A stretch of 64,000 bases of DNA from Ditylenchus dipsaci (Eukaryota > Nematoda > Chromadorea > Rhabditida > Anguinidae), in the NCBI GenBank assembly GCA_004194705.1, contig SADC01001186.1:1-64000 (forward strand), given 5' to 3'. The notes below the pieces were generated by a model that saw only the letters and a program-made list of their open reading frames with translations, ran no database searches and had not been told where the DNA came from. The position numbers and the translations under genes were made by a program. Below are positions 33,142-44,427 of this stretch, one piece after another; the first letter of the stretch is position 1, and each line of letters begins with the position of its first letter.

Positions 33142-35859
33142 GGTTGAAATACTTTTCGACCCTAAAAATTCTCCTTTCCTGCATAAATTACTCTTTTCCT
33201 GCATAATTTTTAGCTGTGCATAAAAATTCACTTTTCCTGCATAAAATCACTATTTTTCTGCATAAAGTTACTTTTTTCCTGCATAAAATTTTTCTTTTAT
33301 TACACAAAATGGCTTTTGTATGTGCACGTTGGATCGTTCTTTTTTGTTTTCCACATCAAGCACTACAAATGAGCAGCTCATAGAAGTAATGACGCTTTAG
33401 CTCTACAACACATTTCATCATTTCACCGAAAAACATCCAGGGAAACCCCTCCCCCTTCCTGCTTTTTTTTCTGAACTTGACTTTACATAACTCACACTAA
33501 CTTCAAAGCGTTCTTTTACCATAACTCAACAGGATTTTTTTATTATCGACTCCGCATTACAACAACTGAAGAACTGAACTTTTTGAAAAAACAACTTTCA
33601 ATAACAAATAAACGTTTTAACATCAACTCATTTCCAACTCATATTAGTTCATTTCCAGCGCTCTGCCCACTTGACTTGTTCTTTCTCTCTTTCTCGGCTT
33701 CTGCAATGGTGTCGATTTTGGTGTGATCAGCTTAAGCTCCTCCGTTTTCATTACGGCATGCTCGCACGGCACATCAGTAATTCCCACTGGACAAGAGCAG
33801 CTCAGGAAGTTCTCATAGAAATGGTGACGTTTCAGCTTGTAGAATGACTCTCGCCGCTCTTTGTACCATGGCCAGCTCGAGAAAATATAGTTGGCATCCT
33901 CCACTCGCTCATGAATAGTCGCTTTTTCAAGTTCTTGCCACAGGTATTCGATTGTTGGTTTCTGATTGCTTACATCTGCCTGGTACTTTGTCGAAGGAGT
34001 CAACCACACTCCTGGCTTGATGCTGATGAAGGGACGCTTCTCCTCTCGCAGCTTCATGATTCCTTTGCGCAGATTGCTTGTTGGGCTTTGATCGATCTTC
34101 GGCAAAACAGCTGGCGCCTAAAGGTCTGTCAGTTATACCATGGAAGTTTAGCTAAAAAGTCTCACCTGTCCTTCTGGGTCTTCGCTCCAGTCTTCCACGA
34201 TTTGCATTAGCTGTAAGAGGTGCTTCGGAAATCCTTAGAGTGCTCTCTGCGTGTAGCTGGCCTTCAATAAAGAATTCTGTCCTTCTGTTGCGCGATTCGT
34301 CGCAATGCTCATCGTCCCGCTCTCTGGTCCGTTCCTGTAGTACCACTGATTGTAGGTTTTGCCACCGATGCAGGATTTGACAAATCGCCCTAAACCGGTC
34401 CAAATAGCTGCTGTTCTTCCTCACTTGTCTTACAAGTGCTTGCAAAGCGTTCTGCACGCAATAAAAAACTCATCCACTGAACGGGCTCGAGCAAGGAATC
34501 GCACGTCTTCCAGAATATCTTTCACTGCTTTGTCATAAGCGGCTACTTTTGGGAGAAATTTGACCAGCAGCTGTACAACATGGAATAAACATAGTTGATC
34601 CTCAGCAGTTGGCCAGGTCTCCTTTCGAGCTTTAAACAGGGGTCAAAAATGAATAGGCGTACCGGCTGTAATTGATGTGTTGGCGTCTCGGACTACCAAA
34701 TTCGAATTGTATGAGCGGAAGGGATCGGCATTTTCGATAGCGTTGAACAAACCCTCGTATGCGAACTTACTCCCAGACGTACAAATGCCGATGGCCGTAG
34801 GATGGAATTTTTTGCATGCACCGGAGAAACAAGCGACCTATAACCCCCAGGCAGGTAAAATTGGCAAACATTCAGTGGAAAAACATACTAGAACCGGATA
34901 ACCAAGAAGATTAAGTTTGTGCGTTGCATCAGCTTGCAGAATGTGAGACCCTTGCTGCTTTTTTATCAAGCGTACCGTTAAGAAAATTAGGAAGAATCGC
35001 CACTCCATCTCGCCTGCTTCGGCATGTTTTTTAAGCACCTCCCGCTTTCCAAATCCAACAGCGTATGGTTTGTCGTCTCCCTCCGGAATATCTTTATTAT
35101 TTTCATAGAGATCCTCCACGTCTTCTAGGCTCAGCAATGCAGTATGCCCGGCCTTTTCCGCAAGAATTGATTTAGTTTATTGATTTGCTTTATTGTTGGT
35201 ATCTTCAGTCCACAGAGCTCTGAGCCTTGCTTCTATCTAAAACCAAAAAAAAGAATAAACTGAAACCTATTATTCAATCAAGAAATACTTTGATCTCTTT
35301 GCGAATCTGGCTGGCCGTCTTGTCTTCATTTTTGGCGATTATTTCTTTCATCTGCTCGCTCAGGCCATTGTCCTTCACCGGTCGATGGTTGTTAAGCGCT
35401 CGCGCTGTCTCAATAACGGCCACTGATAGATCGATTTTCGTGCGGACTCGCATCTCTGCCAGGCAGCTATAGATTCCAGGATGGGCATGATCTGAATACC
35501 TGCAGACGAATTTCTCGCACTTCCATTTCTCACTTGAGTAGTCCAAATGCCTGAACATCGTAACCAAAAGGTACAGAATGTAATTTTTATCTAAATATGA
35601 GCCAACCTTTGCCATTTGCTTCCATGCTGCTGCATCCATTTGTTAAATTGTTCCCTCATAGTGCATGTTGCTTGTAACTGCCAATCAAGCGTCATATTGC
35701 TTATCACTAAAGCAAAAAAATTATCGGTAAATGATTTTGCAGAAAAAGAGCCATTTTATGCAGGAAAAGTAAATTTTCATGCATAGCTAAAAATTATGCA
35801 GGAGAAGAGTAATTTTATGCAGGAAAGGAGAATTTTTAGGGTCGAAAAGAATAACAACC
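33142..35859 (-). mobile_element. MULE transposon (element B) with 9-bp target duplication, nested in element C
   Basis: 2718-bp element flanked by ATTTCCTTC at 33133-33141 and 35860-35868. The ends are GGTTG followed by 5 variable bases, then CTTTTCGACCCTAAAAATTC, and complement. Inside the ends are arrays of CTTTTCCTGCATAAA-like units (33165-33310) and their complement (35740-35830). Removing the element and one duplication copy restores the sequence of element A's corresponding region, so the insertion is confirmed by a paralogous empty site. It encodes its own transposase on the minus strand. Confidence 0.92.
33644..35640 (-). pseudogene. MULE transposase with SWIM zinc finger (element B)
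   Basis: Read on the minus strand from ~35640. About 35274-35637 is an N-terminal region. About 34838-35137 contains HILQADATHKLNLLGYP (first catalytic Asp). About 34680-34828 reads FHPTAIGICTSGSKFAYEGL and later VVRDANTSITAG (second acidic block). About 34440-34640 has DQLCLFHVVQLLVKFLPK (Cys-His signature). About 34160-34370 reads YNQWYYRNGPESGTM, then ATNRATEGQNSLLK. After an intron of ~50 nt, 33644-34118 carries the SWIM finger CSCPVGITDVPCEHAV and a basic tail ending ALEMN. There is an in-frame TAA near 34229, and some junctions are unclear. Recently active by structure, but the coding copy is probably damaged. Confidence 0.8.
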
Positions 35860-36425
35860 ATTTCCTTCATCTCGAATTTCGCCACATCAAAATGCTCTTT
35901 TGGAAACCCCTGAAAACGAATGAATCCAACACGCGACTCCGTGCTACCCGTAAGAAGGTCCCCCGGTAAAGGACCCAAATAAACTATTAGCAACTAAATA
36001 ATTTCAGCTAACCAACCTAGGAGGAATTCCAATATTTCTCGTCGGACTCGCTCATGCTCCTCTTCGTCCTTGTACTCCAAGAAAGAAATGCACCTATAGT
36101 ACGAATGAGATTATTTCACAATTCCACCGTCGGCTTGATGTACCGGTAGAAGCAGTTATTGTCCCCCTTGATCAGCTTGATTTTGCTGGGCTCATCCTCC
36201 AACGGATAGGTAGGCAGGGGCACATGAAACTCCTGCGGCACTTCAGGTGAGTCGAGGCGGGGCTTTTTCAACGGCGGTGAAAGTGCTAAAACTCAAACAA
36301 CTTCAAATTTTGGGATGAAATGAGTTGGGATGAAATGAGGTGGGATGAAATTAGGTGGGATGAAATGAGGTGGGATGAAATGAGTGTGTAAGTTTCGAAC
36401 TGACCGTTTCGAATTGACCGTTTGA

Positions 36426-36919
36426 ACAACACCATTTTAGGCCAAAAACGCGAGCACTTACGCACTGCGCCATGGAAGCCACTTTTTCAAACCCAAGTAG
36501 CTTCCCCCCGCCCCTTTAAGTGGTGCAGAGGTCCATACACTCATCACCAAGGTTGCTGGTTTGAAACCCTCTGGATGTAATCAGTCCCGAGTAGAAAAAC
36601 CTCGATTCATGGTCCTGGTCACTGGGTGCTTAACATGGTTCGGGAAGCATAAGCTACTTTTGGATGGTTTGGGGCAAATTTGTATCTTGCGTTGTTCTTA
36701 CCTACTGAACTTGTCGAATTCAACGATTCACGGGATGATGATATGCCGATTCACGAACCAGCTTGTTGTAGATCTTTTAAATAACTAGAAATACACGCAC
36801 ATCATGCGTATCAAGCCAATAGCTCACAAAATCAACGAAAAAGAACAAAAAAATAACTGAGGATTGAAAAAAAATTATAAAAATGTATAGAATTAGGAAT
36901 AAATTTTGAATTAGCGCCA
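36426..36919. other. No gene seen; possible tRNA-like SINE head
   Basis: About 36510-36565 has AAGTGGTGCAGAGGTCCA and GGTTGCTGGTTTGAAACCC, weakly like the A and B boxes of a tRNA-derived SINE. Evidence is thin. Confidence 0.3.
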
Positions 36920-37075
36920 AAATTTAGGTCTGAATTAGACCTAAGACCTTAGGTCTAAATTAGACCTAAAGTCTAATTTAGACCTAAAATCTAAGGGTCT
37001 CATTCAAATTTGGCGGGTCTTTTTTAGACCTAAAAAGAGGTCTACAATAGGTCTAATTAGACCTAAATGCTCATG
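36920..37075. repeat. Palindromic TAGGTCTAATTAGACCTA array
   Basis: Repeated TAGGTCTAAATTAGACCTA units in both orientations, with ends ATTTAGGTCTGAATTAG and complement. Non-coding; no target duplication was found. Confidence 0.7.
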
Positions 37076-38249
37076 CCTGCTCTGGATGCATAAAATAATC
37101 ATGCATACCAGAGTTCTTTTATGCGGTAGGCCGCAGTCGACAAAACTATCTTCAAATCCCATCTTTTAGGGGTCTCGAGGTTGTACATGTACCCTTTTTT
37201 GGTGGTTTACCTTCGTCCCCCAAGGCAAAAAGTCAAATTTTGGTCAAATTTTTTTTTTCAAAAATGTCTTTCCGCGCCCTCAAAACATGATATCCATCGT
37301 TCTAAGGACCTAAAAGGGTCTTAGAAGTGCTTAAACCGATTTTTTGGCTTAGGATGTCAATAGACACACAGGGCGTAGTTAAGCCCAAGTTTCTCGGTCC
37401 TTCAATCATATTTTTAGAGGTCAGTCACTATCCTTCTTGTCCATTTATAACCGGTCAGTCAGAGTGTAAGCTATGCTGCATCTGAAAAAGGCTCAAATAA
37501 ATTTTTCACTGGGTTGACTGCGCCAAACAAAGAGATGACGACCTGGTTCTCTTCTTCTCTCCCACCAGATTTGGGAGCATAGTAGTAATGCACTATTGCT
37601 TTTCCTGTATTGATTTTGGTGATTCAAACTTTGGAGTCTCTCTTACTTGAGCTTTATCTCAATTAATTCCAACAGCAGCCGCAAGAAATGAAACAACGAT
37701 CTCTTGCTGATGAATGAAAAGCCCAATCAGCTGTCTTAAATGCATGAAAAGAAAAGATTTTGATGGCTCTCTCTTTTGTTTCCCAAAATTTTCTTTTATT
37801 TTATCTTTCTTTTTTCTGCAAGCCTTTTTATTAACCAATGGTCAACCAAAACCAGGTAAATTTTTTGATTTTAACGTCCAAATATTCTCATCTCATTTTG
37901 TGGCGAAAATATTGAAATTAGGTCAGGGACGGCAATCGTACTTTTAAAAAAAATTGTACTTTTTTTCGCCTAGTGTACTTTTTTGTACTTTTTTTTAATT
38001 TGCGCCAAAAACAACCAGAAATTTTTTTCCTGCGGCGCAGTTTTTCGTTATATTTTTAGTTATTTCTCTATTTTGTGAAGTCTTTATTCGATGTATCTTT
38101 GACTTTTTATTGTTTGAAAGGCATGGTCACGTGTTCAAAGTTTGTCCTCGCCAATTTAAAAATTTTCACCTTATCATTAAACTTCTGTACGTTATTTTCA
38201 ACTTGGTTTCTAACAAAACAAGGCCTAGAATTTTATAGGCAAAGCCTTT
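37076..38249. other. No gene recognised; R1 fragment and solo hAT end
   Basis: 37077-37145 is an R1 fragment (ATGCATACCAGAGTTC, TTATGCGGTAGGC). About 37925-38060 begins CAGGGACGGCAATCGTAC followed by TGTACTTTTTT repeats, like the left end of the hAT at 25516. About 38115-38240 is one arm of a fold-back MITE (GGTTTCTAACAAAACAAGGC). Confidence 0.5.
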
Positions 38250-38840
38250 CCTTTCTGCAAAAAAACTTTTGTTTGCTCCCAAAAGACTTTTTTTGCTGAA
38301 CAACACTTTTTTGCTGCAAATATTGTTTTGCTTCACATGCCTTCTTCGCGGTATTTTTCACTAGAAATATCAATTATTATACATATTTTGCGGTCAATTG
38401 GTCGACAAATTTTTTTACTATTTCTTGGGAACGAATAAACGATGCTATTCAACCCGAAATTGTGTGCTGAAAACATTTTATTGAGACCAAAATCTTGTTT
38501 TAACTAACTAGAATTTCAATACCCTGCGTTATTTACGAAAAAAAAACAGTACCCACATTAAGGTAGCCGACCTTAAAATTAAAGGAAACGTTCAGATTGA
38601 GCATACAAATAATTATATCATGCCTAGAACAGTGCCCTGAGTTTGTTAGTGTATATGAAAAGTCGGTTTTTTTGTCGCAAAATTTCCAGGCAGTCCACCT
38701 GGAGAACCGTACTTTCTCAAAACTCTGGCCGCATAATCAATGAGGAAGTCTTTCCGCAGAAGACCAAATTTGCAGCATAAAAAAAGTCTTTTGGGAGCGA
38801 AAAAAGTATTTTGGGAGCTAAAAAACCTTTGTTTCAATAG
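38250..38840. mobile_element. Repeat-armed element with TTTTGGGAGC units
   Basis: Left arm (38255-38340) has GCTCCCAAAAGACTTTTTTTG and GCTGAACAACAC units; right arm (38745-38840) has AAAAAGTCTTTTGGGAGCG tandem copies in inverse orientation. Close to the right arm is a 36-bp segment (38708-38743) identical to 41936-41971. Confidence 0.6.
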
Positions 38841-39131
38841 GGTTGTCAAAAGTTCAAAATTTTAGAACATCCGATTCGACAAACCTTCGTCGAAGTTTAA
38901 AATTTTCGAACAAACGTTCGGTTCAAAATTGAATGTTCGAAAAAATTTCGAACTTTTCAAACAATGTTAGAAATGTTCGATTCCACAAACTAGTTATAAA
39001 GCGTCGCTGGGTTTTGGCTCTAAGGTATACTAAGTTGACATGGTCGTGAAACCAAGTGCTTGTTTATGTAATTTTGTTTTATCGGTAATTGAAAAAAATT
39101 ATACTTTTAAATGCAGAAATATTTTACTAAA

Positions 39132-40878
39132 GCAACGTTCACATACTGCGACTCCGCCTCCGACTACCTATGTGAACACGAAAGTCGGAGGCAGAGGCGC
39201 AGGTGTTCAGCGCAGGTGTTACTCCGACTTTGACTGCGACTCCGCCTCCGACTCCACCTCCGACTCCGCCTCCAACTACTGTATGTGAACACGAGTGTTC
39301 ACATACAGTAGTTGGAGTCGGAGGCGCGCCTCCGACTACTCGATTTTTGTATATCAAAAATGTTTGATTTTTTTGTGTACTAAAAAAACTTTTTTTGCAT
39401 AGTTTGATATTCCTAAGGCTAAATTGGAGTGAGAAACACAATTTTTTGAGCTGAACAGAGTTTTTTTGCGAGTTTTACGAGCAAACACAGCCATTTTCAA
39501 AATGAGTGCCACTTTTACATCAAACTATACCATACGTCCCAAATTACCATTAATCATCCGAAACCACCTTAAATCGTTTCAAAATACTCTTAAAATCGAG
39601 AATAGTCTTGAATTACGCAAGTCTACCCTGAACCACCCTAATATTTTCTAAACCCACCGAGAAACTGGTTTAAGCTGTTTAGCGTGGTTTTTGTGGTAAT
39701 TTTTTGGAGGTTTAGGCTAGTTTGGCGCAGTTTCGGATGTGTGGTTGATGGTGTGGGAGAAGGCGGTTGTGCAGTGGTAGGTTTGGGGTGGATTGAGTCG
39801 ACGAAAATGAAAAAATTGCGAATAGAACTTTTATCAGGTCAGCAATTACTCAATTTTTCAGAAAAATCACGAGTAACTCGTAATTCAGAACTTTATAGGG
39901 TTGTCGCATAGGTTCGTTCGGTTCTTTAAAAAGGTGTATAAATTTTTATTTTTCAAATGAATAAACAAAATTTTTATTGCCGTTTAGTAGCTTTGTTTCT
40001 CCCCTTTCGAATAATACATCACACTTTATTTTTCACAACAATTTTTAGAAAAAAACAATGAAACAGTTCAATTAATAATGTATTCTCCTCAACTGAAGAA
40101 CTCAGCCGTTCTTCCAACTCTTGACCATTTTCGAACGGAATGGAAGAATGGCTCAATGAGTTCTTCGGGGAAAGAGAATACATTATTGATTAAATTGTTT
40201 CATTGTTTTTTCTTCTGAAGATTGCTGTGAAAAAAAGTGTGGTGTATCATTCGAAAGAAGGGAAACAAAGCTACCAAACGGCATATAACATTTTCTGTAT
40301 TCATTTAAAATAAAAATTTATATACCTTTTTAAAAAAACCGACTAAACTGCTTGGGTGTCTGAAACGAGTTGATTAGGTCCAAAGTAATTCGGACAAGCG
40401 ACTCACGCTTCATACTTTTATCCAAAAGGCAAACCCCCTCATTTTTTGACTAGAAACTGTAATTTGACTGTAATAATCCACATGAATACGGCCCCAAATG
40501 CTTTTATATAGCATTAATGTTCGTATATATATTAAATAAAAGAAATTTAATAGGTAAGTTAAGAAAAGTGAAAATTTTGAAAAATTTGGTGTTCACATAC
40601 TGTGACTCCGACTCCCGACGCCGACTGTGACTCCATTGTGAACACAGGACCGAAAACGGAGTCAGGGTCGCAGAGTGTTCACAATGGCGTCGGAGTCGCA
40701 GTATATGAACACTTCGCGAAAACGGAGTCGGGGTCGCAGAGTGTTCACAGTGGCGTCGGAGTCGGAGTCACAGTATGTGAACAGTTGCACGAAATCGTAG
40801 TCGGAGGCGTAGATGTTCACATACTCCTGAGTAGTCAGAGGCGGAGTCAGAGGCGGAGTCGCAGTATGTGAACGTGGC
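39132..40878. mobile_element. Repeat-armed element with GACTCCGCCTCC arrays, TAAA flanks (element D)
   Basis: Ends GCAACGTTCACATACTGCG and complement of GCCACGTTCACATACTGCG, each followed by arrays of ACTCCGCCTCCG and GTGTTCACATAC units (39140-39345 and 40590-40865). Both sides are flanked by TAAA. The interior is non-coding and contains a 400-bp fold-back (39930-40338) with CTTTGTTTCTCCCCTTTCG arms. Confidence 0.75.
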
Positions 40879-41156
40879 TAAATAGAGATGTTTAAAAAAA
40901 CGGCTGCAGTAAATAATAAGAAAGACGGAGACAAGGCTGCACTTCGGTACTAATTCGGTTTAGCCCCACACCCCCATTTTTTGCTTTCGTGTCTCAATTT
41001 GCACAATTTTTTTATGTACCGGGTTAAGTTTTTTCAATTGGTCACAAATTGTTGACTTGTATCTATGTGAATAAATGAAAGATGTTTGTCGCATCAAAGA
41101 AAAATAAAAATCAAAAATGGGAGTGTGGGGCTAAACCGAATTAGTACCGGCACTTC

Positions 41157-41850
41157 TTTAGTTCCAACCCCCCATACTCGGATTTTTTGAAAAGTGACCC
41201 AAAATCACCCCCGAACTCATTTTTTCTGGACAACAAGGTACGAGAAGCATTTCTAAACACCCAACCCTTAAGGGTAGATGGTCTTTTTAGGGTATTTTTG
41301 ACCAAAAGTTAACCTTTTTTAAGCAAAGTATAGGTAAAAATGCTAGATTTTGAACAGGTTTTTACTTTCTGGAGCCTACCGCATAAATAAACTCTGGTAT
41401 GCATATGTTTTTATGCATCCAGAGTCATTTTAGAGTGATTTGTGTCTCAGGTATGTGTGTGTGCGCATCTCAACCCCAAGCAACCAAGCCCCCTGCGCCC
41501 CGAATGGGGTTAGAGATGCGCGCACAGACTTACCTTAGACATAATTCCGAGCAAGACTCTTGATCAAAAATGCATTTAGAGACTATTTTTGCCCAGCTCC
41601 AGCAAGAAAAATGTGATAAATCACCTAAAAATGACCCTAAAATACCCGAAAAAGACCATCTACACCCAAGGGGCGGGTGGCAATTATTAAAAATTAATTA
41701 AAAATTAATTTAAAGAAAAAAAATTTTCTAATTCAGAAAATGTTTAGAAATGCTTCTCACATCTTGTTGTGCAGAAAAAATGAGTTCGGGGGTGATTTTG
41801 GGTCACTTTTCAAAAAATCCGAGTATGGGGGAGGAACTAAAGAAGTACCT
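41157..41850. repeat. Long form of R1: fold-back with outer arms
   Basis: Outer arms (41157-41262 and 41735-41850) carry CCCCGAACTCATTTTTTC and complement. Next come GGTCTTTTTAGGGTATTTTT and its complement near 41640, and the R1 core at 41380-41610. A second copy in reverse orientation spans about 62750-63550 and is interrupted by element E. Confidence 0.75.
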
Positions 41851-41925
41851 ACAAGGCTTGACTGCAACTTTTATCCGACACCCTCTACGTTATTAATCAG
41901 TTTCAACTTCTAATATACTTTCCAG

Positions 41926-42592
41926 ATGCTGAGGTCGTACTTTCTCAAAACTCTGGCCGCATAATCAATGACATCTTGGAGATATTTGCTCCCTCCAACG
42001 ATGCCCCTTCCAGCAGCCAAGATGAGCCTGGTTTACCCTTCGGTTTCAACAAAATTCTTGCTCGATCTCCTTCCACTCAAAACGCAGTTCCCCTAGTCGA
42101 ACCATCAAGGATTTCCCCTCTAGGTCCTACTTCATCGGTCAGGAGAAGTCCTCCTCAAGTGGTGGCCACTCCATGGGCTGACCTGGCGAAAGAGGTTATG
42201 GACTTATTTCGCTCAGAAATAGTGCCCACCACTGCCAAACCGACCACCAGTGCTTCTTTTATGCAGAATTGGCTGAATCCTTTTCTGCCTTCGAGCACTC
42301 CAGCCCTGCCCTTTTCCCATTTACTTTGCCTACCCCACCACCTCCACCACCAAATCCATTGCTGTCATTCCTGAGTCCGCCCACAACTACACCCAGCTCT
42401 ATATTCGGCCATTTGACTGCCATGTTCAATAAAAACGAACCTGAAAAGGGGGCTGAGCCAGAGATTGACACAGGCGGCAGAAATTTCGACAGACTAGTGA
42501 TAAGAGAGAAAGACACAGGTGGAGATTTGTTGAGCACCCTGGTAGGGGCAAGTGGAAGGAAAGGGGACTACAGTGGAATGATGGCAACTTGA
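41926..42592 (+). CDS. Unrecognised proline/serine-rich protein, partial gene, one frame break
   Basis: A plausible exon begins after TACTTTCCAG (acceptor at 41925). The frame reads VLSQNSGRIINDILEIFAP then a Ser/Pro-rich stretch (SRISPLGPTSSVRRSPPQVV) and MQNWLNPF up to ~42290. There it appears to lose one base in CCTTTTC and continues as AFEHSSPALFPFTLP, PPPPPPNPLLSFLSPP and a Glu/Lys-rich tail to the stop at 42590. No family was recognised. The first 36 bases of the exon body recur exactly at 38708-38743. It may be a real host gene whose upstream exons lie elsewhere, or a fragment. Confidence 0.45.
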
Positions 42593-42795
42593 GGGTAGTC
42601 AACAAGAAGGGAAGCAATTTATTGGGATCTGAACTTTCAGTTCATGACAGATCAGTAGACATTCCAGTTCAGAGGTAGGCAACTGTTTAAAAAGTTATTG
42701 TGTAAACCCAGACAATTTGAAAATACGTCTAATTTGGTATTGGCCACACACAAGAAAAAATAAATTTAAAATGAGCTTTGCTGTTTCAGTTCATA

Positions 42796-42970
42796 AACAT
42801 AGCTGCACGAGCGCCAGCGCCAGCGCCCGGTGCTGGCGCGAATTTTTTGACCAGACCGGCGCTGGCGCCGGCGCTCGCGTAATTTTTTTTGACTAGGCCG
42901 GCGCTGGCGCGAATCGGTGAATAGACCGGCGCTGACACCGGCGCGCAAATTTTATACTCCGGTAGCGCCA
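42796..42970. repeat. GC-rich GCGCCAGCGC palindromic array
   Basis: CGAGCGCCAGCGCCAGCGCC at one end and repeated CCGGCGCTGGCGC units toward the other; strongly self-complementary in otherwise AT-rich surroundings. Confidence 0.7.
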
Positions 42971-43372
42971 AATTCTAGTAGACGTATATAACAGGGTGGA
43001 GCAAGTATTTTTGGATTTTTCAAATGGCTGTATTTTTTAAATTTCACGATCTTTTCGGGACTTTTCGTTTAATATTGGACTTTATAACAAAAAGTCTAAA
43101 CATCTGCAAAAGTTTCTTCAACACCTTTACTGCCAACTGCGATACAACGGTTTAATTGAAGAGAATATTATGCGAAACAATTATTAATCATTTCTTCGAA
43201 GACGATTTTGATTCTCCTAATAATCTTATCCACGTTAGCAATCGGCTACGGGCAGACTCGGCTTAGGCTTAGACGATCTAGATGTGCTACGGTTGATTGA
43301 GTTTCTAGTTAGTGGGAATTTTGCTAAGTACTTGGTCATACCTACACCCGGGTCGAATAAAAGCGATCTTTT

Positions 43373-43865
43373 TAGTTCCTTCGTATAATTTTAGTTCCTT
43401 CGTATAAACACTAAAAAATTATTGGTATCACCGTTCATATTTCAGTCCTTTTACTGCATCAGAAAGCGCAGATTCTGCGCATCATTTTGATACCAAAGAA
43501 GACAGCAAATTATAGAACAAAGCACAAAAAACAAAGCACTTTTGTACTTTCAGGCTTTTTACAGTTGTCAACGCATGTTATAGCTCTTCTCAACATTAAT
43601 TGCCCCAAATTTCAAAAAAATAAAATTTTTTCTCGAGAAAACGTGAAAATAAAGAACGCCAAGAAAGGCGCGAATTTGAATAAATCCGAAAAAGGCCTGA
43701 TCGCCAACCATTTTGATGGTCCTGGTACTGCTTTGTTTTATAATTCACTGTCTTCTTTGGTATCAAAATGATGCGCAGAATCTGCGCTTTCTGATGCAGT
43801 AAAAGGACTGAAATATGAACGGTGATACCAATGATCTTTTAGTGTTTATACGAAGGAACTAAAAT
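43373..43865. mobile_element. Fold-back element, TTTTAGTTCCTTCGTATA ends
   Basis: Arms of ~110 bp (TTAGTTCCTTCGTATAAACAC, GCAGATTCTGCGCATCATTT) and their complements at 43745-43865 enclose a ~250-bp spacer with a short ORF of no recognised family. The left arm starts with a duplicated TTAGTTCCTTCGTATAA. Confidence 0.75.
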
Positions 43866-44427
43866 CTGTATTTCATGGGATTTTCAAAAAATGGTAATAT
43901 TTTGCATGTAATACGGCAATTTACCCGACTAAGTTTGTATTTATTTAAAAGCCTGTTGGATTCTGCACCAGTTAAGCTCTTTAGCTACACAAAGCTACAT
44001 ATTTAGCTACATATAGCTACTAAAACAACTCAAAATTAAGAATGTACATCAATGGATTTCTAAAAAAAGTTGCGAAAAAGAACTTCTTTCGGAAGTTTCT
44101 TGCGCCTATTTTGTTCAGCGTGAAATTCTGAACAAAACGCTCCCATTAGCACAAACCGGCTTTGAAGTGTTAAATTCTTTGTTTTCAAGATGTTAAAAAT
44201 ACTCTAGGGACTTTTGAAATTTAATATCGTAAATCAATTATTAAGATGAATTTAATTCTAGGTGGTTTGACATGGCCAACAACTTAGTAAATGCCTACCA
44301 GAACCCTGCGCAGTAGATACTAATCAACACTTTAATTTTTGGTTATCAAAGAATTTTATGTAATTAAATAAAAAGTACACACAACAAATGAGATTTCAAA
44401 CTATTGCAGTAGTAGATACACCTATTA

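Larger units (their letters stand above)
32689..36425 (-). mobile_element. Decayed MULE with GTTTCGAACTGACC terminal repeats (element C), interrupted
   Basis: The left end has three direct copies of CGGTCAGTTCGAAAC (32686-32732) and the right end two to three inverted copies (36392-36425). It retains only the C-terminal part of a transposase related to element A: 36040-36290 encodes PPLKKPRLDSPEV and DEPSKIKLIKG, and 35869-35980 encodes RVGFIRFQGFPKEHFDVAKF (minus strand). Its 3' tail (33060-33132) also matches element A. The catalytic core is missing. It has been split by element B (33142-35859) and by a MITE (32794-33059). About 36318-36390 is an array of GGGATGAAATGAGGT units. Confidence 0.75.

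Noticed and set aside
34677..34901. Plus-strand ORF starting MLASRTTKFELYERK
   Set aside because: It is the shadow of the MULE transposase on the minus strand, where the recognisable DDE blocks are.
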